Shown: positions 8,857 through 19,012, numbered from the stretch's first letter. The stretch: DNA of 64,000 nucleotides from Muribaculaceae bacterium (GCA_020026215.1 JAHHQT010000001.1:1-64000); one strand, 5' to 3'. Notes: generated from the letters alone by a model not told the origin. Made by a program: numbers and translations.

Positions 8857-11800
8857 TTATCTTACCACAACTTTTGTTCCGTTGACAATATAGAATCCTG
8901 CCATCAGACCTTCAATGATTGTTGTGCCTTCTTCTACATTCACACTTCTTACCATACGGCCTGCAATGTTATAGACATTGACCTTTTCAGCAGCATTGGC
9001 TTTTACAATGATTCTGCCTTCTGCACCGTAAGCAGCAAGATTTGCCACTTCTATTTCTCCAACTCCAGAGAATGGAGTGAGGCAAATATCAAAGACTTGA
9101 TCGCCTGCTGACAAGTTAATCAATTCAGCGTGTTCATATTTGTCATAAGCTTCGACTTCGTCGATAACCAATTTGTAGTCTTTTTCAGATTGAATGACAG
9201 AAATTGAGTACAAGCCTTGTTCGTTAGAAACTGCGCTGTACAAAACTTCACCGGCCATTAATTTCACTTTCACGTTCGAAAGAGGTCCGTAATCTTTGCT
9301 ATAAACCTTACCGCTCAAAGTTCTTGGTTCTTTGGCCGTGAATAAAGTTACAGCAGGAACATAGTCTTTTGCATTCCATGAAGCTGTTGCAATATCCCAA
9401 TCCGAAGATTTGTAAATAGTATTGCCTGTTGTTGAAGAATCTGCCAAGAACAAAATTTTCTTGTATGATGTTGCACTGGCAACCATAGCAACACGTAGAT
9501 TTTGACCAGTATATTCAAATGGAACTGTAAAGTCAGCTACAATGTATTCAATTGGGTTAGTAACTGAACCGTCTTTTGTAAAGTCTACCATACCGCTATA
9601 GACAAGAGTCATTTGTTTAACGTCTCTCGGTTTGGCAACATCAGCCTTCGCATCAGTTGTATTTTCAACGTAGATTGAAATTTGGCTCAATAAAGGTTTT
9701 TCTGTATCCCAAGTATCAGCATAACCACTATAAGACATTTTTGTAATCTTGGCACCTGCTGACAAAGCCAATTGTTCCGCCGTATAGACTGTTTGAGTTT
9801 CACTGTAATTGCTGTACAATTTTACAGGAGCTTCTTCTATAGTTTCAGAGCCGACACCTACTTTATTTTCGCCTTCAGCCACTTCTTCACCAATCAAGAT
9901 TTCAGACTCATTGGTCTTAATGCAATAGTCGCCTTTCATAAATTCAATGTAGAATGGGAAAGTACCTACAGCATGTGGAGTGAATGCCATGTCAAATTGA
10001 GTTTCTGACAAAGCAGCCAATTCAGGAGTTGTGAATTCGTTAATAAGTTCATTATTATAATAAGCCTTCAATGTATAGGAATCCGCAGCTTCAACGCCTG
10101 CCATATTTTTAAGGACAGTCGAAATTTGCAATTTATGGTTCACCTTGCCGACTTCAGGGACTCCATTGCTCAAGAACAATATATCATGCTCAACAGGAAT
10201 GACTTCGTAACCGAAAATATCATCTACACGTGCATAACCACCTTCTATAGCAACATACCATTCTCCTTCTGGAATTGTGTTCAATGAGAACATAGTGAAT
10301 TTGTATGTATCATAACCATAGTAGTTCAATTTTTCGTCAGAGAAATCAGCATTGACAAATTCTTTTGCCAAAATCCAGTTATTACGGTCTGCTGAATAGT
10401 AAACCTTCAAGAAGGAATCACTGCTACGTTTTGAAGCTCTGAAGTTGAACACTTCACCTGCTTTCACTTTCAATTTCGGTGAAACAATCATTGTAGGATT
10501 TGAATAGTTTCCGTTTTCAGCCCAATATTTATTAGTTGCAGTAACATAGTCCGTTGGATCTGAAACGATTTTCCATTCGTTTCCGAAAATCATATTTGAA
10601 GGGATTGAACCGCCTTCAAAGTTTTCATACCAGCTTTTCTTGTCAAGTACAGCACCTGTCATGTTATATTCTTTGGCAGCTACTTTTTCGCCTGTGATTT
10701 TCAATGTACCATTATATGTTCCGGCTACAGCAGCACTCAAAGTAATAGGAATGGCAACTTCTCCTTGTGGAGCAATAGTTGCAGGAACTGTAAATGTAGT
10801 AGTGTATCCGGCAGGCAATGTGAATTCAGTCACATTCAAAGGAGCCATACCTGTATTTCTGATACGGAAATTACGAGTAAAGTCCGCATCTTTCACCAAA
10901 CCGAAATCAAGCACTTCTGTCACAGCGATTTCTTGATCAAAATCAGATGAACAGAACACCATTTCAGGCATATAAGGTTTTGAATCAATCCAAGCACCTG
11001 ATACGTTTGTTTTTGTGATATTTTCGCGTACTTTATAATTTTCATATTTGTCAGCATCGCCTGCATCTACTTTGGCAGAAATTTTTATGACTGAACTTTT
11101 AGCTCCTACAGCCAAGGCTTCTTGGATAGGAACTGTTACGATATCAATAGTTTTTGAATCGTTGTACATGGTCAGTGAATAGTTTTCCATGCCCGGAGTC
11201 AAATCCACTTCACCATTATTTTGTACTGTTACGTCAAATGCAACTTCAAATTGGTTGTTTGCATCTGTAAGAGGTTGAGATTGTGAGGTTAGGTTACATT
11301 CCATAAGCATCAAGGAAGGAACTTTCACAATTTCTGCTTTGTCTGCAACAAATTCATCAATACAGACAGATTCGAAACGCATTGCCAAATAGCTTCCGTC
11401 GGCTACGGCTGGAAGGGTAATTTTGGTCCATTGAGTCAAGTCCTGGCTCAATTCTGCGTTTGTCACTTCTCTGATTAGTGTTGTACCGACAGTATATTTA
11501 TCACCATTTTTGGTACAATTGTAGATTCTTAGATTGGCATCAGAGAATGCCGATTGTTTCTTTAAATAGAAGGATACGTTTCCCCCAACAGCAGGAGTTA
11601 CCAAATAGTCATTGGCGTTTTTGGTATCACCATCATCATTCATCAGGCTTTGTGAACCGATTTCAAGATATGCACCATCTTGACCTCCGCTAGCCGGATT
11701 CTTGTAACTTACATATACAGTAGAGACCCAACTCCATTCACTTGGTTCCAGAGGGTCTGCAATACGACTCCATTTATCAGGAGCATAGGTCTTTGATTGA

Positions 11801-11904
11801 CTAACATTCTGATTGTCAAATTTTTCCAAATAATCAGTCACTGTCTCAGCATTCGCTGAAAACAAGAATACTAAAAATACTAATACTGCGTATAATCTTT
11901 TCAT
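8857..11904 (-). CDS. T9SS-exported multidomain adhesin-like protein
   Basis: 1015 residues from ATG 11904 (signal peptide MKRLYAVLVFLVFLFSANA); ATG 11913 is possible. By eye the order is an adhesin-like beta domain (about 25-190), a CARDB-like domain (about 200-310), an ASH/choice-of-anchor D domain (about 325-420: VLDFGLVKDADFTRNFRIRN), a second adhesin-like domain (YENFEGGSIPSNMIF, about 430-590), another CARDB-like domain, a beta segment (about 680-850), a CarboxypepD_reg domain (LSGKVYSKDYGPLSNVKVK) and a T9SS C-terminal domain (VNVYNIAGRMVRSV...). Most likely a surface or secreted binding protein; ligand unknown. It is transcribed separately from its neighbours, as terminators flank it on both sides. 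Confidence 0.8.
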   Translation of the reverse strand: MKRLYAVLVFLVFLFSANAETVTDYLEKFDNQNVSQSKTYAPDKWSRIADPLEPSEWSWVSTVYVSYKNPASGGQDGAYLEIGSQSLMNDDGDTKNANDYLVTPAVGGNVSFYLKKQSAFSDANLRIYNCTKNGDKYTVGTTLIREVTNAELSQDLTQWTKITLPAVADGSYLAMRFESVCIDEFVADKAEIVKVPSLMLMECNLTSQSQPLTDANNQFEVAFDVTVQNNGEVDLTPGMENYSLTMYNDSKTIDIVTVPIQEALAVGAKSSVIKISAKVDAGDADKYENYKVRENITKTNVSGAWIDSKPYMPEMVFCSSDFDQEIAVTEVLDFGLVKDADFTRNFRIRNTGMAPLNVTEFTLPAGYTTTFTVPATIAPQGEVAIPITLSAAVAGTYNGTLKITGEKVAAKEYNMTGAVLDKKSWYENFEGGSIPSNMIFGNEWKIVSDPTDYVTATNKYWAENGNYSNPTMIVSPKLKVKAGEVFNFRASKRSSDSFLKVYYSADRNNWILAKEFVNADFSDEKLNYYGYDTYKFTMFSLNTIPEGEWYVAIEGGYARVDDIFGYEVIPVEHDILFLSNGVPEVGKVNHKLQISTVLKNMAGVEAADSYTLKAYYNNELINEFTTPELAALSETQFDMAFTPHAVGTFPFYIEFMKGDYCIKTNESEILIGEEVAEGENKVGVGSETIEEAPVKLYSNYSETQTVYTAEQLALSAGAKITKMSYSGYADTWDTEKPLLSQISIYVENTTDAKADVAKPRDVKQMTLVYSGMVDFTKDGSVTNPIEYIVADFTVPFEYTGQNLRVAMVASATSYKKILFLADSSTTGNTIYKSSDWDIATASWNAKDYVPAVTLFTAKEPRTLSGKVYSKDYGPLSNVKVKLMAGEVLYSAVSNEQGLYSISVIQSEKDYKLVIDEVEAYDKYEHAELINLSAGDQVFDICLTPFSGVGEIEVANLAAYGAEGRIIVKANAAEKVNVYNIAGRMVRSVNVEEGTTIIEGLMAGFYIVNGTKVVVR

Positions 11905-11941
11905 TTCACTCATGGCCTTTATTATAGTATTTATTAAAATC

Positions 11942-11971
11942 AAATAGCCTCTTCCTTCAAAGAGGCTATTT
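11942..11971 (-). terminator. Terminator of the 1138-residue T9SS protein gene
   Basis: AAATAGCCTCT and AGAGGCTATTT pair perfectly (11 bp, 8-base loop) between the stop at 12005 and the start of the next gene. Confidence 0.75.
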
Positions 11972-12004
11972 GGGTTATTAAAGAATTTTCGTTATTATCT
12001 GTTC

Positions 12005-15000
12005 TTATTTTTTAATGAATCGGGTTGAGAAAGTGTTTTCGTTAGTTTGAACCATCATGACGTAAACACCTGCCGGCAACTCTTCAGCGTTCACTTCGTT
12101 GGTTGCTTCAGCTCTCAAGACTATTGCGCCAGCCATATTCATAACAGAAATATTAGCAACTTCAACACCTTTCACTCTTACCACGGATGTTGCAGGGTTA
12201 GGATATACTGACAATTTACCTTCGTTCATTACTGTTTCAACACCTGCATCAAACCCTGTGAAATGTTCGAAATAGAAGTCATCGAAGAATGCACCCAAAC
12301 CGTTTAGCACAGTGTGACGAAGTGCGATATAAACTTTTTGTCCTGCATATTTGCTCAAATCTACATTGTAAACTTTGTAACCGAGTTTGTCATACAATGG
12401 CAATTCCACTTTGTCCATTACTGTTTCAAATGCCTTAGTGTCATTGTTCACTGTTGTGCTAACCAATACTTCGATTGATGACGGAGTTCCAGGCAATACA
12501 GAGTTAATACTTTCCCAGTTACGAGCGTGAAACTTGAAATTAGATTGAGCAGTTGCAACCATTGCGTTGCTAATTAACCAGTCGTCTGTCATAAGACCTT
12601 CTTCAAAAGGAGTCAATGCAACCAAAACTTTACCACCGGAAACAGGTTCAATCACATTATTCCAAGTTTTGTCTTCTTGTACAGAGAATGCAAATGGTTG
12701 ACCGTAGCCGGGGAATTCCAAACCAGTCAAGAAAGCAGTAGGTTTTCTATCAACATCAATAGTGGTGAAGCCTTCCGGGTTGAATTCACCGGCAACATCG
12801 TTTTCGAAGTTATAGTATCTGATATCTTCTGACAAACCATTACCCTTAACTGGCAAGCTGACTTTATAACCGCCTTCAAATGTAACGACCATATTGTCAC
12901 TAACTTCTTTCGCAGCAGTCAAAGCATTGAATATGATAGTGAATGCAACGCCTTTCTTAACCTCCAACACTGTTCCTACAGCCAAAGAGCTTTCGAAGTT
13001 AGGAGTTGAGAATTGTACGCTTTCCACTTTCAAAGTCTTGTTACCTTCGTTAGAAAGAGTGATGATGTTACCGGAATTTGTTGATTGGTTGAAGTTCACT
13101 GAACCAGCATTCCATTCCATAACATTGAATCCTGCCATTTCCTCAGAAGCGGCTTCGACAATGATGTTATCCAAAGAAACGCCTATTGCCTTCATATAGT
13201 CAAGAACGCAGTAACGCCAGCGGAATGAAACAGTCTTGCCTTTGTATGGAGCCAAGTCAACACGTTCGCGACACCAAAATGTATTTGTCTTATCAGAAAT
13301 GATGGCTAATTGTTTCCAAGCCCCGTCAACATAAATTTCAAAATAGCAAGCGTCGATATTGTCGGCTGCAACAGTTTTGTTTTCCACCAAACCAGAATCG
13401 TCTTTTTGAAGACCGACGCACATATCGTTACCCCAATAGAATGACATTTTCATTTTCTTGTCAGCAGGCAACACAAAAAGTGGAGTTTCAAGAACTGTTT
13501 CTTGGTTATTGCCACCTGCGTGAGCAGAAACAGAAGACTTCCCGTCAAACGGACTTGTTTCATTCAATCTCCATTTTGTATAACCACCACTTGAGACTCT
13601 CCAGCCTAATGACGGGAACACCTCTCCCTCAAACCCTTCTATGTAAGGGTATGATTTCACTGTTTGGTCTGCCACTGTTGTAAATTTCCAAGTAGCAACG
13701 TTTTGAGTTTCACCAACTTCATTGTAAGGAACCACTTTCCAGTTGTATGTTGTACCAACAGCACAACCCTTAACGATATATGATGTAGCTTCTTTCACGT
13801 CAACACCGTTTACAACGTTTGTTGCAGCAGCATCTGAACCGACATATACTTTATAGCCTTGTGCGAATTGTGCGTGTTTCCACTTCAATTCGATTTCTTT
13901 TTCATATAGATTTTCTGCATTATTTTCAGGAGTAATGGCTTCTGTTGGCATTGGAACACCACCGATACCATATACGCATGGCAAGATCACTCTATCCAAG
14001 AAGAATACACTGATTTCTGACATCAAACCGTCATTGCCATAGCTTAGTGGGCTGTAAACCCATTTCAAATAACAGTTGTCTGAAGCTGGAGTACCAAGAT
14101 CAACCTCTACTTCTCTCAATTCATTGAATCCGTCTTCTGAATCGATGATATCTTTAACAGTCCAAGTCTTACCACCATCAGTAGAAAGCATTACCTTAAT
14201 ATCTGTAGTAGCTACAGTTGTACCGTCTTCTGAATAATATTGGTTGAAATAAGTAAATGCCGTTTTGTGTGTACCTGTTGAAAGGTCAAGTCTCGGAGAA
14301 ATCAATTCGCAGGCTTGGTTAACTTCACCAGAGCAATAAGCTGTCAATTCACCTTCGAATGCAGAACCTGTTGTTCTCCAACCGTTATTGTAAGACCATC
14401 CTGCCGGTGGCATACCCTGTTCGAAACCTTCAAACATGCAACCATTTGACAACGCAACCTTATCGGCAACGAATTGTACTTTCACATCACCGCCGTTAGT
14501 TTTGATGATAACATCACCTTTTGCTGGAGTTGTCAAACCTGCTGAATAGCTGATACTGAAATCATAAGTTTCGTTTTTGTCCAAATTCACATCTTCAGGC
14601 TTGATAGTTGTTCCAATACCATTAGGAGCTTCGACTCTCAACACTTTCAAGCCTTTAGCACCGACGTTCTTCAATGAGATAGCTTCTGAATACATCTTTG
14701 AGCCAACATAAACTCGACCGAAGCTGTACATTGTCTTTGACAAAGAAGGTTTAGAAGTTGTAATCGGAGTAAATTTCTTAACGACAACGTCATCAATATA
14801 ACCTATATTAGCACCTTTTTTAAACATTTTGTGAACGAATGCCACTTTTACTTTCTTGCCTTTGTATTGGCTCAAGTCAACTAATGATTTATAAGTAGTC
14901 CAACCCGTCCAAGGGAACTTTGGAACACCACTTTCTTTTAATTGTTCTGGATTTGAAAAAGACCATACCACAGGTGCGTTTTTAGGATCTACACCAACTT

Positions 15001-15421
15001 CCACTACACGCACTTGCATGTCGTATTCTTTTTTTTCCAAAGCTGAGGCAGATGCACCTTTCCATAGGAATGACAATTCATAAGTGTCATCCAAGTTCAA
15101 TTCCGGAGTCAAAAGGATTTCTTCTTTCGGACCGTAAGCAGAAAGATCGTCGGCCTGTGTAAATGAAGAAGCTGCATCAATACATGCAGAGTGCTTTCCA
15201 CCTAACATGCCACCCTTTGAATAATAATTGTGCCAACGATATTTGTCGACATTACCTACATAATGTGATACAACAGACCAACCTGTTGGCATATTCACAT
15301 CAATAAAAGACTCCTGACCTCCGTCAGATCCGCTCTCAAAATCCTCATTGAGGATGGTTTGTGCAGATGCGGAAAATGCGAAACCGCATAACATCGTTAA
15401 AAACAGACGACTTACTTTCAT
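12005..15421 (-). CDS. T9SS type A protein with four cleaved-adhesin modules
   Basis: 1138 residues. Signal peptide MKVSRLFLTMLCGFAFSASAQ. The modules alternate: cleaved adhesin 1 (about 22-215, NEDFESGSDGG), ASH domain (about 225-325), adhesin 2 (about 335-490, FEGFEQGMPPAGWS, ELISPRLDL), fibronectin III (about 500-590), adhesin 3 (about 595-760, EGFEGEVFPSLGW), ASH (about 770-865), adhesin 4 (about 870-1055, DDWLISNAMV). The end carries VYPNPAT and RFIKK, the classic T9SS type A sorting signal. Adhesin 4 resembles module 2 of the 840-residue protein ((S/T)IDVD(K/R).P). The architecture recalls hemagglutinins and gingipain adhesin regions; no protease domain is present. Confidence 0.85.
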   Translation of the reverse strand: MKVSRLFLTMLCGFAFSASAQTILNEDFESGSDGGQESFIDVNMPTGWSVVSHYVGNVDKYRWHNYYSKGGMLGGKHSACIDAASSFTQADDLSAYGPKEEILLTPELNLDDTYELSFLWKGASASALEKKEYDMQVRVVEVGVDPKNAPVVWSFSNPEQLKESGVPKFPWTGWTTYKSLVDLSQYKGKKVKVAFVHKMFKKGANIGYIDDVVVKKFTPITTSKPSLSKTMYSFGRVYVGSKMYSEAISLKNVGAKGLKVLRVEAPNGIGTTIKPEDVNLDKNETYDFSISYSAGLTTPAKGDVIIKTNGGDVKVQFVADKVALSNGCMFEGFEQGMPPAGWSYNNGWRTTGSAFEGELTAYCSGEVNQACELISPRLDLSTGTHKTAFTYFNQYYSEDGTTVATTDIKVMLSTDGGKTWTVKDIIDSEDGFNELREVEVDLGTPASDNCYLKWVYSPLSYGNDGLMSEISVFFLDRVILPCVYGIGGVPMPTEAITPENNAENLYEKEIELKWKHAQFAQGYKVYVGSDAAATNVVNGVDVKEATSYIVKGCAVGTTYNWKVVPYNEVGETQNVATWKFTTVADQTVKSYPYIEGFEGEVFPSLGWRVSSGGYTKWRLNETSPFDGKSSVSAHAGGNNQETVLETPLFVLPADKKMKMSFYWGNDMCVGLQKDDSGLVENKTVAADNIDACYFEIYVDGAWKQLAIISDKTNTFWCRERVDLAPYKGKTVSFRWRYCVLDYMKAIGVSLDNIIVEAASEEMAGFNVMEWNAGSVNFNQSTNSGNIITLSNEGNKTLKVESVQFSTPNFESSLAVGTVLEVKKGVAFTIIFNALTAAKEVSDNMVVTFEGGYKVSLPVKGNGLSEDIRYYNFENDVAGEFNPEGFTTIDVDRKPTAFLTGLEFPGYGQPFAFSVQEDKTWNNVIEPVSGGKVLVALTPFEEGLMTDDWLISNAMVATAQSNFKFHARNWESINSVLPGTPSSIEVLVSTTVNNDTKAFETVMDKVELPLYDKLGYKVYNVDLSKYAGQKVYIALRHTVLNGLGAFFDDFYFEHFTGFDAGVETVMNEGKLSVYPNPATSVVRVKGVEVANISVMNMAGAIVLRAEATNEVNAEELPAGVYVMMVQTNENTFSTRFIKK

Positions 15422-15670
15422 AAATAAATGACTTTATGTAATAGAGTTATAATTTATTATTTTTTGGAATGATTTTTCATCATCTTCTTTGCAAAGATAG
15501 AAAAATTCTTAAACATCATAAAATTTTAAAGAAAAAATTTATTTTTGTTATAAAAATGAGCGTTTTTAAAGAAAAATACCGCATTTTTTAAGGACTTTAT
15601 ACAAAATCAAATTATAAATCCACTTCTTTTATTATAAAATATAAGTAATACTTATTATAATTGGTATAAT

Positions 15671-15701
15671 TTGTGGCATCTGAAATAAAATATTATTTTT
15701 G
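15671..15701 (+). promoter_or_regulatory. asnA promoter
   Basis: TTG, 20 bases, TATTTTTG, close to the Bacteroidota consensus, with a predicted start near 15708 and a 25-nt leader to ATG 15733. Confidence 0.55.
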
Positions 15702-15732
15702 TCGCTCATACATTTATAAAAGATATAAAATC

Positions 15733-16767
15733 ATGGGTCTTATCATTCCAAAGAAATATAATTTGAAGCTTTTGCCTGAAACTACTGAAATTGCTATCAA
15801 AATGATTAAAGATGCTTTTCAAGTCCGTTTGTCAAAGGCTTTGAACTTACGTCGTGTAACAGCTCCCCTATTCGTCTTGTCAGGCACAGGTCTGAACGAT
15901 GACTTGAATGGTGTGGAACATGCCGTAGGTTTCAACATTAAATGTATGGGCGGACGACATGCCGAAGTGGTTCACTCTTTGGCAAAATGGAAGAGGACCA
16001 AATTGGGTGCCTACGACATTGCTCCGGGGTTCGGTCTTTATACCGATATGAACGCCATTCGTACCGATGAGGATTTGGACAACATCCACTCGCTCTATGT
16101 GGACCAATGGGACTGGGAGCAGACTATTAATAAGGAAGACCGCACTTTGGAATATCTGATTGCCACAGTCAAGAAGATTTATAAGGCATTGAAGGAAACG
16201 GAAGAAATCATCTACGAACGTTTTCCTCACATCACCCCCGTACTTCCCGACGACATCAAGGCGATTCATTCAGAAGAACTGCTTCAAATGTATCCCGATT
16301 GCGATGCCAAGGAACGCGAACGCCTGATTACAAAAAAATATCGCGCCGTGTTTATCGTAGGCATCGGTGCTCCCCTATCCAACGGCGAACCTCACGACAA
16401 TCGTGCTCCCGACTATGATGACTGGATTACACCGAACAGCGACGGCTATTTGGGTTTGAACGGCGATATCATGCTTTGGAACGACATTCTGGACATTCCA
16501 TTTGAATTGTCATCAATGGGTATCCGTGTCAGCGCAGAATCGCTGGCGCAACAGTTGAAAGTACGCAACTGCGAAGAAAAACGCGAATTGCAATTCCACA
16601 AGGCATTGTTGAACGGCCAACTGCCTTATTCTATAGGTGGCGGTATCGGTCAAAGCCGTTTGTGTATGTTCCTATTGCAAAAGGCACACATCGGCGAAGT
16701 ACAGGCAAGCATCTGGCCCGAAGAGCATCTCAAGGCTTGCAAGGAAAAGAACATATTCCTAATGTAA
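15733..16767 (+). CDS. asnA: Aspartate--ammonia ligase
   Basis: 344 residues. Makes asparagine from aspartate, ammonia and ATP in the cytoplasm. The AsnA family is a class II aminoacyl-tRNA-synthetase-like fold. Visible hallmarks are SGTGLNDDLNGVE near residue 55, WDWEQ (about 133), ELSSMGIRVSAESL (about 255) and the C-terminal motif GGGIGQSRLCMFLLQ. I start at ATG 15733 (MGLIIPKKYNLKLLPETTE, matching family N-termini); a GTG 60 nt upstream overlaps the promoter. Single-gene unit with its own promoter and terminator. Confidence 0.97.
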   Translation: MGLIIPKKYNLKLLPETTEIAIKMIKDAFQVRLSKALNLRRVTAPLFVLSGTGLNDDLNGVEHAVGFNIKCMGGRHAEVVHSLAKWKRTKLGAYDIAPGFGLYTDMNAIRTDEDLDNIHSLYVDQWDWEQTINKEDRTLEYLIATVKKIYKALKETEEIIYERFPHITPVLPDDIKAIHSEELLQMYPDCDAKERERLITKKYRAVFIVGIGAPLSNGEPHDNRAPDYDDWITPNSDGYLGLNGDIMLWNDILDIPFELSSMGIRVSAESLAQQLKVRNCEEKRELQFHKALLNGQLPYSIGGGIGQSRLCMFLLQKAHIGEVQASIWPEEHLKACKEKNIFLM

Positions 16768-16774
16768 CCATATA

Positions 16775-16811
16775 AAAGAGGCTGAATCAAGAAATTTAAT
16801 TCAGCCTCTTT
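16775..16811 (+). terminator. asnA terminator
   Basis: 13-bp stem (AAAGAGGCTGAAT/ATTCAGCCTCTTT) followed by a T tract, 7 bases past the asnA stop. Confidence 0.85.
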
Positions 16812-16960
16812 TTTTATTACTGTCTGATATCCAGATAGACTAAATTGATTCGTCCTATAAAAGCAAACATTGAAAAGTATAAATTCCGTTTTTACAATTT
16901 CTCACAAACAGATATTTTCCTAACTTTGCATGACTTTCTTTAATAGGAAATCATATAATT

Positions 16961-17434
16961 ATGTCAAGAACTAATGAAGATTTAAAAGGTGTTACTCTTT
17001 TAGGCAACACAGCAACAAAATATCCCGACCAATATGCGCCGGAAGTACTGGAAACATTCAAGAACAAACATCCCGAAAACGAATATTTGGTGACATTCAC
17101 TTGTCCCGAATTTACCAGCCTTTGTCCGAAGACCGGCCAACCGGACTTTGCCAAAATCATCATCAACTACATTCCACGCGAAGACATGGTGGAAAGTAAG
17201 AGTTTGAAACTCTATCTGTTCAGCTTCCGCAACCATGGAGATTTCCACGAAGACTGCGTGAATATCATCATGAAGGATTTGAAGAAATTAATGAATCCCC
17301 GCTATATCGAAGTGCGCGGTTTGTTCACTCCTCGCGGCGGTATCGCCATTCTTCCATTTGCCAACTATGGTGACGACGAGCACCAGGATTTGGTAAAATC
17401 TCGTTTGGCAGCCAGTTTCATTGACAACTTTTAG
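16961..17434 (+). CDS. queF: NADPH-dependent 7-cyano-7-deazaguanine reductase (type I QueF)
   Basis: 157 residues, the short unimodular form. Reduces preQ0 to preQ1 in queuosine synthesis. The family signature is clear: [24 protein letters not shown] holds the thioimide-forming Cys (in [10 protein letters not shown]) and the catalytic Asp, and [17 protein letters not shown] is the substrate Glu/NADPH region. A TAACTTTG box at 16921-16928 is a likely -7 element, though its -33 TTG is weak. queC follows after 3 nt. I see no preQ1 riboswitch in the 149 nt upstream. Confidence 0.96.
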   Translation: MSRTNEDLKGVTLLGNTATKYPDQYAPEVLETFKNKHPENEYLVTFTCPEFTSLCPKTGQPDFAKIIINYIPREDMVESKSLKLYLFSFRNHGDFHEDCVNIIMKDLKKLMNPRYIEVRGLFTPRGGIAILPFANYGDDEHQDLVKSRLAASFIDNF

Positions 17435-17437
17435 GTT

Positions 17438-18094
17438 ATGGAAAAGGATGCAATCATTGTCCTGTCGGGAGGCATGGACTCTGTCACAATGCTCTACGAC
17501 TATAAGGACAGAATCGCCTTGGCGGTCACTTTTGACTACGGCTCTAACCACAACAAGATTGAAGCGGAATATGCCGCCATGCATTGTCAACGATTGGGAA
17601 TCAAGCACTTGATTATCCCTTTGAGCTTTATGTGGCAATATTTCAAAAGTTCGTTATTGGAAGGTGCGGATGCCATTCCCGAAGGCGACTATAGCGAAGA
17701 CAACATGAAATCAACAGTCGTTCCATTCCGCAACGGTATCATGCTTTCCATTGCCTGTGGACTGGCAGAAAGCTACGGATTAAAAGAGGTATTGATTGCC
17801 AACCATTTCGGCGACCATGATATCTATCCCGATTGTCGTGCTGAATTTATCAACGCCATGTCGCAAGCCATGCAAAACGGTACTTACGACGGCGTGAAGA
17901 TTTTTGCACCTTATACCAATATCTCAAAGACAGACATTGCCCGTCGTGGGAAAGCCCTCAACTTGGACTATTCCGAAACCTACTCGTGCTACAAAGGTGG
18001 GAAAAAACACTGCGGAAAATGTGGCACTTGCCGTGAACGCAAGGAAGCCCTACACGATGCCGGTATCGTCGATACCACAGAATACGAAGACTAA
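17438..18094 (+). CDS. queC: 7-cyano-7-deazaguanine synthase
   Basis: 218 residues. Converts 7-carboxy-7-deazaguanine to preQ0 with ATP and ammonia. The ATP-pyrophosphatase P-loop is VLSGGMDSVTMLY (residues 8-20). Near the C-terminus C-x8-C-x2-C-x2-C (SCYKGGKKHCGKCGTC) binds zinc. It is translated with queF (3-nt gap). queD and queE, needed for the earlier steps, are not in the window. Confidence 0.96.
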   Translation: MEKDAIIVLSGGMDSVTMLYDYKDRIALAVTFDYGSNHNKIEAEYAAMHCQRLGIKHLIIPLSFMWQYFKSSLLEGADAIPEGDYSEDNMKSTVVPFRNGIMLSIACGLAESYGLKEVLIANHFGDHDIYPDCRAEFINAMSQAMQNGTYDGVKIFAPYTNISKTDIARRGKALNLDYSETYSCYKGGKKHCGKCGTCRERKEALHDAGIVDTTEYED

Positions 18095-18113
18095 TTTTCT
18101 GACTGAATAAAGC

Positions 18114-18155
18114 ATCCGTTGGTAGATTGTAATATAAATGCTTCTACCAACGGAT
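18114..18155 (+). terminator. queC terminator, possibly shared with the convergent barrel gene
   Basis: ATCCGTTGGTAGA and TCTACCAACGGAT form a perfect 13-bp stem with a 16-base loop, 20 bases past queC. Confidence 0.75.
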
Positions 18156-18214
18156 ATTTAAATTCACAAATCAGCATTGTCAGATGCTAATATGGATTAA
18201 TAATTGTCAGCAAT

Positions 18215-18771
18215 TTAGAATTCGAAGGCAACTTTAGCCACTAAAGAGTGAAAGAAAGTACGTTCCTTAAACTCGTTCGTGTACCATAATTCTGCTTGAT
18301 TTCACTACCTTGTAGCAAATAACCCACACCAAGTTTCCATGCTGTATTTCGACCTACACCCCAACGGAATCCCACTGTCGGACTAAAATAGACTCCGTCT
18401 TTAGGAATTACATCATCATAAGAAAGGCCGAAGCAATAACCAATTCTCAAATCAGCAAACGGAGCAATAGTTTTCTGCATAAATGTAGCTTCAAAATCAG
18501 CAAAAAGAGGTAATGTAACCTGCTGTGTTACTTGCCAAACCTGAATACCCGTACCGATACCGGCTGACAACCAATGATTGAACTGATATCCGTTCACCAG
18601 CAGTACTTCCATACGGTTGTGTCCGTCATCGCCTGCACCGGCAGCAAATCCTAATTCAACACTTCCTTTGTACCCCTTCAATACCGGGTGCTCTCCATTA
18701 GTTGTCTGTGCAAATGTGAGCATGGCAAAGCAACAGGACATCATAAGTCCTAAAATTCTTTGTTTTGTCAT
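18215..18771 (-). pseudogene. Outer-membrane beta-barrel gene with an apparent frameshift near its 3' end
   Basis: ATG 18771 gives signal peptide MTKQRILGLMMSCCFAMLTFAQ and barrel-like strands (GSVELGFAAGAG, GYQFNHWLSAGIGTGIQVW, PFADLRIGYCFGLSY, AWKLGVGYLLQGSE). This frame stops at 18241 after 176 residues with the unbarrel-like end LRNVLSFTL. In the -1 frame the sequence from about 18301 reads NQAELWYTNEFKERTFFH then SLVAKVAFEF and stops at 18215. That ending has the alternating pattern and C-terminal Phe of an outer-membrane barrel signal. A one-base deletion (or sequencing error) around 18295-18304 explains both. If real, the protein probably cannot be assembled by BAM. Confidence 0.65.
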
Positions 18772-18927
18772 TGTTCTTTTTAGTTTTTAAAATCGCGCAA
18801 AGGTAGATAATTTTTGTTCATGGCACTACCCCCCCTATAAAATATCTGTTTTTAAACAGATCGACTACAAAAAAAGATTTTTAGAGTAATCAGAACTAAT
18901 AAATTTGTACAGAACAATCTTGATAAA

Positions 18928-18961
18928 AAAGGATAAGAAAAGAAATCTTCTCTTATCCTTT
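18928..18961 (-). terminator. queA terminator
   Basis: AAAGGATAAGA/TCTTATCCTTT stem 52 bases past the queA stop, flanked by A/T runs on both sides. Confidence 0.65.
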
Positions 18962-19012
18962 ATGCCAAATATTGAGATTACAACCCTATCACTGCATGAA
19001 GGAATCTATATC

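Noticed and set aside
16812..16960. preQ1 riboswitch before queF
   Set aside because: No preQ1-I or preQ1-II-like aptamer sequence could be found by eye in this interval.
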